Source: JAEUOS01 sp965279115 (GTDB taxonomy: Bacteria; Pseudomonadota; Gammaproteobacteria; Burkholderiales; JAEUOS01). From it: DNA of 64,000 bases. Made by a program: the position numbers and the translations under genes. The DNA is taken from NCBI GenBank assembly GCA_965279115.1, contig OZ257137.1, positions 2,666,001-2,730,000 of the forward strand, read 5' to 3'. Under the pieces are notes generated by a model. That model saw only the letters and a list, made by a program, of their open reading frames with translations, was not told the origin of the DNA and made no database searches. Shown one piece after another: positions 1-8,263 of the stretch; the stretch's first letter is position 1; every line of letters begins with the position of its first letter.

Positions 1-25
1 GCTGGCCGGCGTCAAGGCGGATTGA
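1..25 (+). CDS. 3' end of an upstream gene (possible Bug-type binding protein tail)
   Basis: Only the last seven codons and a TGA are present, reading LAGVKAD. The ending resembles the C-termini of Bug-type tripartite tricarboxylate transporter binding proteins, such as the one at 32027-32986, which ends in SGAKAD. It sits four bases upstream of the CaiB-family gene on the same strand, so the two are probably co-transcribed. The family guess rests on seven residues and is weak. Confidence 0.3.
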
Positions 26-29
26 AACC

Positions 30-1259
30 ATGTCACTGAACTCGCTGGAAGGCGTCCGCGTCGTCGACCTCTCGCACGTGATTGCCGGGCCGACCGCCTC
101 GCACTACCTGGCGCTCGAGGGCGCCGAGGTCATCAAGGTGGAAAACCCCTGGGCCGGCGACATCCTGCGCGGCCGCGCCGCCGACAAGCTCGACGACGGC
201 ATCTCCATCGGCTTTGCCGCCATCAATAGCGGCAAGAAGTCGCTCGCGATCGACCTGAAGGACGCACGTTGCCGGGAGATCCTCAAGGCGCTCATCAGGA
301 CGGCGGATGTGTTCATCGAGAACTTCCGTCCCGGCGCGGTGGCGCGGCTCGGGTTCGACTACGCGGCCGTCAAGGCGATCAAGCCGGACATCGTCTATGC
401 CTCCATCTCCGGTTTCGGCCAGGAGGGCGAATGGGGGCGGCGTGCCGCCTACGACCATGTGGTGCAGTCCGCGGTCGGCATGAGCATGTTGCAGGGCCTC
501 GAAGGGGAAGACCCGCTGAAGGTGGGCTTTCCGGTGATCGACACCGCCACCGGCATGGTCGGCGCGCAGGCCCTGATGGCCGCGCTGCTGCGGCGTTTTC
601 GCAAGGGCGAGGGCGCCTATCTCGACATTTCCATGGCCCAGGCGGCGCTGCAACTGATGTGGCCGGACGCGTCGCGCGCGGTGGTTACCGGCACGGATGG
701 TCCGCGGGTGGGCAACCGCGGCTTTTCCGGCAGCCCGGGGGCTTCCACCTTTCGTTGCGCGGACGGCTGGATTTCCACCGCGGCCAACACCGGGCGGCAG
801 TTCCGTGCTTTTTGCGAGGAACTGGGCTTGCCCGGCGTGCCCGACGATCTGACTTTGCTGGACGTGGATGCGATGGCGCGCGGCGTCGGTTTCGTGGTGC
901 CGGTGGACGCGCCGCGCCTGCAGGCGCTGCTCGCCGAAGCGCTCAGCCGCCAGAAGGCCGCCGACATCGAGGCCCGGCTGGCGGCGCGCGACGTACCGTG
1001 CGCGCGGCTGGTGACGCTGGCGGAATTCATCAAGCGCGCCATGGCCGGCGGCATGCTCACCCTGCCCCTGCGGCGCACCGCTTACACGCACGGAACGCTC
1101 ACCGATTTTGGCGCCGGCTACAAGGTCAATGGTGCGGACGGACAGGCCCTGCCTCCCGCGCCGCGCCTGGGGCAACACACCGCGGCGATAATGGCGGAAC
1201 TGGGCATTCCTGCCGCCGAGCTTGCTTCGCTGGCTGCGGAGGGCCGTCTCAAGGCCTGA
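30..1259 (+). CDS. CaiB/BaiF family (class III) CoA-transferase
   Basis: This 409-residue protein has the length and pattern of the class III CoA-transferases, which move CoA between carboxylic acids by way of an aspartyl-CoA thioester. The N-terminus has the family start LEGVRVVDLSHVIAGP. The stretch ENFRPGAVARLGFDY and the glycine-rich SGFG segment follow. Asp171, in the context IDTATG, aligns with the catalytic aspartate of formyl-CoA transferase. The fold is an interlocked cytoplasmic dimer. The substrate cannot be read from the sequence. A Bug-like gene end upstream is typical of organic-acid catabolic operons in Burkholderiales. No strong Shine-Dalgarno sequence is visible before the ATG, but the start matches the family. 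Confidence 0.93.
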   Translation: MSLNSLEGVRVVDLSHVIAGPTASHYLALEGAEVIKVENPWAGDILRGRAADKLDDGISIGFAAINSGKKSLAIDLKDARCREILKALIRTADVFIENFRPGAVARLGFDYAAVKAIKPDIVYASISGFGQEGEWGRRAAYDHVVQSAVGMSMLQGLEGEDPLKVGFPVIDTATGMVGAQALMAALLRRFRKGEGAYLDISMAQAALQLMWPDASRAVVTGTDGPRVGNRGFSGSPGASTFRCADGWISTAANTGRQFRAFCEELGLPGVPDDLTLLDVDAMARGVGFVVPVDAPRLQALLAEALSRQKAADIEARLAARDVPCARLVTLAEFIKRAMAGGMLTLPLRRTAYTHGTLTDFGAGYKVNGADGQALPPAPRLGQHTAAIMAELGIPAAELASLAAEGRLKA

Positions 1260-1303
1260 CCTGCGCGCTCGCAGGCGGCGGTTTTGGCGTGACTGGAGCA
1301 AGC

Positions 1304-1918
1304 ATGTTCGGGGTTGTCGACTATTGGGCTTTTGTCATTGCGGTGGTGGTGTTCCTGGCCATTCCGGGGCCCGGCAACCTGGCCATCATCACCTCCACCA
1401 GCAAGGGCGGCATCATCGGCGGGCTGGCTGCGACGCTGGGTGTGATTGCCGGCGACCAGGTGCTGATGTGGCTGGCGGTGGCGGGCGTGGCGACATTGCT
1501 CACCTCCAACCCGCGGGTGTTTTCGCTGGTGCAGTACGCCGGCGCGATCTACCTCGCCTGGCTGGGGGTGCGCATGGTGCTGTCCAGGCCAGGCGACGCG
1601 CCCATCCTCAACATGGAGCCGCGCCGTTTTTTCCGCCAGGCCATGCTGATCACCCTGCTCAACCCCAAGGCCATCGTGTTCTACATGGCGTTCTTCCCGC
1701 TGTTCGTCGACCCGGCGCGCCACCAGGGCATGGTCACCTTCGGCACGATGGCGCTGACCATCGCCTTCCTGACCTTCCTTTACTGTGTGACCGTGATCCT
1801 CATCACCCGTTTTGCTGCCGAGCGCATGCGCGCCAGCCCGCGCATGACCACCTGGCTCAACCGGGCGGCGGGTAGCCTGCTGGTTCTGTTCGGGGTCAAG
1901 CTGGCGCTGGGAAAATAG
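1304..1918 (+). CDS. LysE/RhtB family amino-acid exporter
   Basis: This 204-residue hydrophobic protein begins MFGVVDYWAFVIAV and carries the PGPGN signature of LysE/RhtB translocators near residue 22. About six membrane segments are visible, together with the family's conserved NPKA motif near the middle. Such proteins export amino acids or small metabolites across the inner membrane. The reading frame stays open far upstream, inside the CaiB gene, but the ATG at 1304 gives the usual family length and N-terminus. It follows the CoA-transferase by 44 bases on the same strand. The substrate is unknown. Confidence 0.92.
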   Translation: MFGVVDYWAFVIAVVVFLAIPGPGNLAIITSTSKGGIIGGLAATLGVIAGDQVLMWLAVAGVATLLTSNPRVFSLVQYAGAIYLAWLGVRMVLSRPGDAPILNMEPRRFFRQAMLITLLNPKAIVFYMAFFPLFVDPARHQGMVTFGTMALTIAFLTFLYCVTVILITRFAAERMRASPRMTTWLNRAAGSLLVLFGVKLALGK

Positions 1919-2068
1919 CCTTCCCGCGCGGCTTTATAATCACGGTTTCTGCTTCACCTCGGCTCCTTTCATCGGAACGACGGTCCTGATGGGCCCGCGC
2001 CAGCGGGTCGGGAGCATGTAGCTGCAAGCCGCGTGCACGCCCGTGCATGCAATCGAGGAATTGAAGTC

Positions 2069-3688
<1,620 letters not shown>

Positions 3689-3951
3689 TGTACATTTCTC
3701 GCTGCCGGAGGCACCTAGAGTCAGCTTCTGTAGGTTTGGTTCGTTGAATTCTTTTTCTTCGGTGAGGTGAAAATTGAATTGCTTGAACAAGATTTTCGCT
3801 AAGGGATCACGAGTTAACGACGCGGCTGCTAATAAATTTCGAAAAAGCAATTTCCGAATCTATCGCCTAAAAATAGCGACCACTCGTTGACTACGGTGTG
3901 TGCGACTGGGCGCGCGTTCGAAATGCAGACTGTCATCCATAGGCTATTTGC

Positions 3952-4464
3952 GTGAATACTTTAGCCGTAGGACCATCCGGTTGTTTCGGGCTGTTGCTCT
4001 TGGCCGCCGACGTGTCTGTACCGTCTTGTGATACAGGTCGCGGTAAGGCGAAGACGAAGGCGGCAGTAGACGTAATTCGAGAGCGATTAAGCGAAAAGTG
4101 TTGGCCGATCAATCCAAAGACTCGATATCGTCAGGACATGCTTCCAGGGCAAAGACTACTTTTCTATGCTGCGGGTCAAAAGGCGCTGGCGCAACACGTA
4201 ATTGCGTCTGCCGTCGTACACTCTTTACACAAAGAAGACCCGAGATACAAAAGCCGATTTGTTAGCGCTTCTGATGGGGGCGCCAACTTGTTCTTGCAGT
4301 TGGACAATATCTCAGTGTTTTCTGAACCGAAAAATTTGAGAATTCTCCGGCGAAACCTTTCGTTTATTCAGCTCAAGGGCCACTATTGGTACACGAGTCT
4401 CCAAGGCGGTAGCGCATTGCTAACGGCGCAAGATTGGGCAATCCTCACCACAACAGCGGGGTGA
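3952..4464 (+). CDS. PUA/EVE-like domain protein of the restriction-modification island
   Basis: The 170-residue product starts at a GTG. Residues 50-125 read like the beta-barrel of the PUA/EVE/ASCH superfamily: a WPIN..TRYR..M.PGQRLLFYAAG pattern, then a second strand pair with KEDPRYKSRF. Family knowledge: EVE and related PUA-like domains bind modified bases and often sit beside DNA methyltransferases and restriction enzymes. Here the gene lies 114 bases upstream of a C5-cytosine methyltransferase on the same strand. Base composition is clearly AT-richer than prfC. The N-terminal 30 residues could be spurious if a later start is used. The domain call is an inference from pattern only. Confidence 0.5.
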   Translation: MNTLAVGPSGCFGLLLLAADVSVPSCDTGRGKAKTKAAVDVIRERLSEKCWPINPKTRYRQDMLPGQRLLFYAAGQKALAQHVIASAVVHSLHKEDPRYKSRFVSASDGGANLFLQLDNISVFSEPKNLRILRRNLSFIQLKGHYWYTSLQGGSALLTAQDWAILTTTAG

Positions 4465-4578
4465 ATTGCGTTGAATCGTCGCAAGACACTTGTCCCGCGA
4501 AGCAAACTAAGATTAAGTTAGTAACAGGAAATCAGCGCGTTCGATAAGTTTTCAAGAAGGGCATGGGCGATCGATAAA

Positions 4579-5592
4579 ATGAACTATGCGGAAACTATCT
4601 CTGCTCAACTGAAGCCGCGTGTCGAAGGACATCCGTTAGTACTTGACTTGTTTGCGGGTTGTGGCGGGTTGGCACTAGGCTTTGAGGCACAGGGTTTCGA
4701 GACCCTTGGTTTCGAAATGGATGCGGATTGTTGTCAGACTTATCGCAAAAACCTCCTTGGGGATTGCGTAAACATTAAGTTGACTCCGGAGTATGAGTTT
4801 CCGAAGGCGCAAGTCGTCATTGGTGGGCCGCCGTGTCAGCCATTTAGCGTTGGCGGGCATCAAAAGGGGATTCGAGATTCACGAGATGGCTTTCCGGTTT
4901 TTATCTCTGCTATCGAGCAAGCTCAGCCAGATATCTTTATGTTCGAGAACGTTAGAGGGCTGCTTTATCGAAACAGATGGTATCTGGATGAGATTTTTGA
5001 GGCTTTGGAGGCTCTCGGATACGTGCTCGAGTTTGACTTGCTAAACGCTGTCGATCACTTTGTACCTCAGAACAGAGAGCGTGTAATCGTCATCGGTCAT
5101 CGGGGTAACTTTCGGTTTCCCACCAAAGCAATGCAACGAGTAAGCGCTGGTGACGCATTGGGTTCGTTGGCTTTCGAAGTCCCACCAAATTCGAAGTTTC
5201 TGACGGCGAGCATGGATGCATACGTAGAAAAATACGAGATAGCATCGAAATGCATAAATCCGCGAGACCTACACCTAGATCGACCAGCACGCACGATAAC
5301 TTGCCGCAATTTGGCAGGTGCGACGGGGGACATGCAACGTATTCGATTGCCCGACGGAAGGCGTAGGCGTTTGTTCGCACGTGAAGCCGCGCGATTGCAG
5401 AGTTTTCCGGATTGGTTTGAGTTCGTGGGTGGTGAGACCAGTGTGTTCAATCAGATAGGCAATGCCGTACCACCAATGCTGTCCTTTGCTATTGCATCTT
5501 CCATTCGTGAATATCTTGAGAGTACCCAGCGCCTCGATAAGAAGGAAATCTCCAAACGGCAGGGACCCAATCAATTCCAGCTCCAAGTCTGA
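4579..5592 (+). CDS. DNA (cytosine-5-)-methyltransferase of a type II restriction-modification system
   Basis: This 337-residue enzyme methylates C5 of a cytosine in a short DNA target. All hallmark blocks are present in order: motif I DLFAGCGGLALGF (residues 23-35), motif IV GGPPCQPFS with catalytic Cys86, motif VI FENVRG near 123, motif VIII QNRERV, and motif X GNAVPP near residue 302. The target-recognition segment between motifs VIII and X is short, which is compatible with a single compact specificity. The sequence cannot give the target. It stands 240 bases upstream of a disrupted BsuBI/PstI-type endonuclease gene and would have protected against it. Composition is AT-richer than the chromosome around it, a sign of transfer. 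Confidence 0.95.
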   Translation: MNYAETISAQLKPRVEGHPLVLDLFAGCGGLALGFEAQGFETLGFEMDADCCQTYRKNLLGDCVNIKLTPEYEFPKAQVVIGGPPCQPFSVGGHQKGIRDSRDGFPVFISAIEQAQPDIFMFENVRGLLYRNRWYLDEIFEALEALGYVLEFDLLNAVDHFVPQNRERVIVIGHRGNFRFPTKAMQRVSAGDALGSLAFEVPPNSKFLTASMDAYVEKYEIASKCINPRDLHLDRPARTITCRNLAGATGDMQRIRLPDGRRRRLFAREAARLQSFPDWFEFVGGETSVFNQIGNAVPPMLSFAIASSIREYLESTQRLDKKEISKRQGPNQFQLQV

Positions 5593-5832
5593 GCCCGTTC
5601 GAAGGCACCGAGTTTCGAGTTGGGATCACCGCTAAGATTTCAAAAGCATAAGCAGCGGTATGTTGGTCGAAGTGGCGTTTGAGATCTTCATCGCTTTTGG
5701 TAATCCCACTTCCAATCCGATACGACGCATGCGAACCAAGTTGAACTAGGTATTTTTCGCTGCGGCTTCCGTGCGGAACGCTAAGCAGTTGTGCATAAAA
5801 GGGGCAGTTAATGCGATTTCCTCTGAGGGCGC

Positions 5833-6366
5833 ATGGGAAAAATTGAACAGGCGATCAGCATCATCGCTGCGTTGGGGTATCCCCGGGCGCAGCAAAACGA
5901 GAGATCAGGACTATCGCTACTTGCGCTTATACAGCTGCGGAAGAACGGATCGTGGCGGAACCTCTCGGACCCAACGCTGGGCGTCCGGGCGATCCTAGAT
6001 TTCTGTCGTAAGGAATATAAGAAGCCATACGCCGAAAATAGCCGAGAATCTTTCCGCAAGGAGACTCTGCACCAGTTCGTAGCTGGTGGCCTTGCCCTAC
6101 AGAACCCAGACGAACCTGGACGATCGCCGAACAGCCCGAAGTGGTGCTACCAGATTGCTCCTAACGCCAAAGCGTTGTTGGAGACGTACGGAACTGACGC
6201 ATGGGAACCGGCTCTTGAGTCATATCTGCGAGCGGTATCGACGCTATCGGCCCGTTATGCAGCCGCTCGCGAGATGGAATTGACGCCAGTAACACTTCCT
6301 GACGGAGCCGAGATTAGACTATCTGAATCGCCCCGGGTTTCGTGGAGGCTGGTTGGTTTAAGTTGA
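5833..6366 (+). pseudogene. BsuBI/PstI-type restriction endonuclease, N-terminal half (interrupted by IS3-family element)
   Basis: The first 163 codons encode the helical, HTH-like N-terminal domain of BsuBI/PstI-type type II endonucleases, beginning MGKIEQAISIIAALG after a GAGGG ribosome-binding site. The host frame is broken at 6323; the last residues up to the TGA at 6364-6366 are read from the insertion sequence. Joining base 6323 to base 7646 removes the element and one copy of the ATC duplication. It then gives one continuous frame of 312 residues, close to the 316 and 326 residues known for BsuBI and PstI. The split separates this domain from the nuclease domain, so cleavage activity is presumably lost. 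Confidence 0.87.
6324..6350. repeat. left terminal inverted repeat of the IS3-family element
   Basis: This 27-bp end matches the reverse complement of 7616-7642 at 25 positions; the two mismatches are at repeat positions 18 and 20. The repeat abuts the ATC target duplication. It also supplies the last codons and the premature stop of the truncated endonuclease frame. Confidence 0.93.
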
Positions 6367-7272
6367 GACTTCGAAACTGGCGTTCTCGGCGAGCTGCCGA
6401 TAGTAGTTTGCCTCAGCTTCGGCCGGTGGGATATAGCCGACGGGCTCCAGCAATCGATGGTGGTTGAACCAGGACACCCATTCGAGGGTTGCCAGTTCGA
6501 CGGACTCTTTGGTTTTCCATGGTGCGCGGCGATGAATCAATTCAGCCTTGTACAGCCCGTTGATCGTCTCAGCCAATGCGTTATCGTAGCTGTCGCCACG
6601 ACTGCCTACTGAGGGTTCTATCCCGGCCTGTGCGAGGCGCTCGGTGTAAAGGATGGAGACGTATTGCGATCCTCTGTCCGAATGGTGAACCAGTGACTCT
6701 GAGCGCTCGGGTTGGCGATCGTATAAAGCCTGCTCCAGGGCATCCAGAACGAAGTCAGTTCGCATCGAACTGCTGACACGCCAACCTACAATGCGCCGGG
6801 CGAACACGTCGATCACGAAAGCCACGTACAGCCAGCCCTGCCAGGTTGAGACATAGGTGAAGTCCGATACCCACAGCTGGTTCGGACGATCGGCTTTGAA
6901 TTGCCGATTGACTCGATCCAACGGACAGGGCATGGCTTTGTCCGGTACCGTGGTGCGAATGACTTTGCCGCGCCTGACCCCTTGCAAGCCCAGGCGTTTC
7001 ATCAAACGCTCAACCGTGCAGCGAGCTACGGCGCTGCCTTCCCTGTTCATCTGATGCCAGACCTTGTCTGCGCCGTAGACCTGCATGTTGGCCTGCCAGA
7101 CTTGTTCGATTTGCGGAATCAGCGAGTCGTCCTTTTTTGCGCGGGCACTGCGCAATTCGGGCTGGCGTTTGCAAGCAGCATGGCGTCGGTATCCCGACGG
7201 GGCAATCCGCATCACTTCACAGATAGGCTCGACCCCGTAGGTGTCGCGGTACTTGTCGACGAAGCTCCTCAC
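6358..7272 (-). CDS. IS3-family transposase OrfB (DDE catalytic subunit)
   Basis: This frame of 304 residues is the retroviral-integrase-like catalytic part of an IS3-family transposase. The three catalytic acids are visible: Asp in WVSDFTYV, Asp in HHSDRGSQY and Glu in NALAETING. An HTH_21-type segment with QVYGADKVW precedes the core. It is listed from a GTG at 7272, but in this family OrfB is made mostly as an OrfAB fusion by -1 frameshifting, here likely at the T7 run 7305-7311. Its frame is offset by -1 from orfA, as required. It ends eight bases inside the left inverted repeat boundary. Confidence 0.93.
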   Translation of the reverse strand: MRSFVDKYRDTYGVEPICEVMRIAPSGYRRHAACKRQPELRSARAKKDDSLIPQIEQVWQANMQVYGADKVWHQMNREGSAVARCTVERLMKRLGLQGVRRGKVIRTTVPDKAMPCPLDRVNRQFKADRPNQLWVSDFTYVSTWQGWLYVAFVIDVFARRIVGWRVSSSMRTDFVLDALEQALYDRQPERSESLVHHSDRGSQYVSILYTERLAQAGIEPSVGSRGDSYDNALAETINGLYKAELIHRRAPWKTKESVELATLEWVSWFNHHRLLEPVGYIPPAEAEANYYRQLAENASFEVST

Positions 7273-7592
7273 GACTTGAGTCGGCGGTTGAGCTCCGCCT
7301 GGGCAAAAAAAGCGCTTGCAACCTTCAAGATTTCGTTGGCACGCCGCAATTCCTTGACCTCGCGCTCCAGCGCTTTGATGCGATCACGTTCCTCGCTGGT
7401 GACCCCCTCGCGCACGCCGGTGTCGATCTCCTGTTTGCGCACCCATTCATGCAAGGTTTGCGGAACGCAGCCAATCTTGGGTGCTATCGACTCGATGGCG
7501 GCCCACAGCGATGGGTACTCGCCACGGTGTTCCTGCACCATCCTGACTGCGCGTTCTCGTACTTCGGGCGAAAATCGGTTTGATTTGCTCAT
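7269..7592 (-). CDS. IS3-family transposase OrfA (HTH DNA-binding subunit)
   Basis: A 107-residue protein with an N-terminal helix-turn-helix (FSPEVRERAVRMV ... TLHEWVRKQE) that binds the inverted repeats. Residues 65-95 then form a leucine-zipper-like coiled coil (RIKALEREVKELRRANEILK) used for multimerisation. Alone, OrfA usually represses or modulates transposition; fused to OrfB by frameshifting it forms the active enzyme. The stop codon overlaps the first base region of orfB, the standard IS3 layout. Confidence 0.93.
   Translation of the reverse strand: MSKSNRFSPEVRERAVRMVQEHRGEYPSLWAAIESIAPKIGCVPQTLHEWVRKQEIDTGVREGVTSEERDRIKALEREVKELRRANEILKVASAFFAQAELNRRLKS
7305..7311 (-). promoter_or_regulatory. 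candidate programmed -1 frameshift site (T7 heptamer)
   Basis: Near the end of orfA the coding strand has seven consecutive T residues. Read in the orfA frame they fall as T TTT TTT, the X XXY YYZ arrangement needed for a -1 slip, directly before GCC. A slip here would continue into the orfB frame and produce the OrfAB transposase. Many IS3 elements use A-rich slippery runs, so the T run is an inference from phase and position. Confidence 0.6.
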
Positions 7593-7615
7593 GACTCCAT
7601 CTTCTCAGAGTTCGG

Positions 7616-7642
7616 AGCCTCCTCAAAACCCGGGGCGATTCA
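7616..7642. repeat. right terminal inverted repeat of the IS3-family element
   Basis: This is the partner of the repeat at 6324-6350. It lies upstream of orfA and is directly followed by the second ATC copy at 7643-7645. A promoter for the transposase genes would be expected within or beside it, but none is clear by eye. Confidence 0.93.
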
Positions 7643-7645
7643 ATC

Positions 7646-8093
7646 TCCCGGTCCACACAGCAAACTGATAGCTTCCATTATCGAGGAGTTCGCCTCCCGC
7701 TTCGCTCCTGGGGCAAGCTTGGTATACGTCGGCGATACGGGTAATAAGAGCGTTGTGTTCGACGAGCAGCGCCTTGCCAAAATCGGCGTTGTCCTACACG
7801 GGCGCGGTAAATTGCCTGACGTTGTTTTTCATGACGAGAAACGTAATTGGCTGCTGCTAGTTGAGTCGGTCACGAGCGTAGGTCCCATGGACGGGAAACG
7901 TCACGCTGAACTCAAAACCCTATTTGAAAAATCGACCGCCGGACTCGTTTTTGTTACTGCCTTTCCTGACCGTGCACTGATGGCTCGTTTTCTCAGTGAT
8001 TTGGCATGGGAAACAGAGGTTTGGTGTGCGTCAGATCCTTCACACCTGATCCACTTCAACGGCGACCGCTTCCTCGGCCCGCACGGTCCTTAG
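7646..8093 (+). pseudogene. BsuBI/PstI-type restriction endonuclease, C-terminal catalytic half (beyond the IS)
   Basis: After the element the frame resumes with PGPHSKLIASIIEEF and runs 148 residues to a TAG. It contains the family's nuclease core: LVYVGDTGNK, then LPDVVFHDEKRNWLLLVES (the Asp and Glu of a PD-(D/E)XK-type site), VFVTAFPDRA, and the closing HFNGDRFLGP. This fragment has no start codon of its own upstream of the core; a GTA at 7719 region only gives an internal start. A separately translated product would lack the DNA-binding half, so it is treated as the 3' part of one disrupted gene. Confidence 0.87.
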
Positions 8094-8263
8094 GTGCGGA
8101 TGGCTGTAATTCTCGGGGTCTCGCCTATCTAGAATCTCCCGAGCTTTCATTTCTTGAAAGCATAAGAGGCAGGGTATGTACCGGTGCAGTATCATCGATG
8201 CAAATCGCTGCATCATGATGCCGCCCCGTTTCTCGCGCGGGCGGCCGGAACGGGAGACATGCC

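Larger units (their letters stand above)
6324..7642 (-). mobile_element. IS3-family insertion sequence, 1319 bp, in the endonuclease gene
   Basis: The ends are imperfect inverted repeats of 27 bp with 25 matches (6324-6350 and 7616-7642), both starting TGAATCGCCCCGGGTTT. The flanks carry a 3-bp direct repeat, ATC, at 6321-6323 and 7643-7645, the normal IS3-family target duplication. Inside, on the minus strand, are orfA (HTH plus coiled coil) and orfB (DDE transposase) in the -1 frame relation. All parts needed for transposition look intact, so the insertion appears recent. OrfB resembles the IS3/IS51-type groups; I cannot assign a named element without a search. Confidence 0.95.

Noticed and set aside
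1935..1940. TATAAT hexamer before prfC
   Set aside because: No convincing -35 element is found at the right spacing; in isolation the hexamer is not enough for a promoter call.
7719..8093. Stand-alone small nuclease gene
   Set aside because: It is the catalytic half of the split endonuclease. The frame continues smoothly from the N-terminal half once the IS is removed, so it is not an independent gene.
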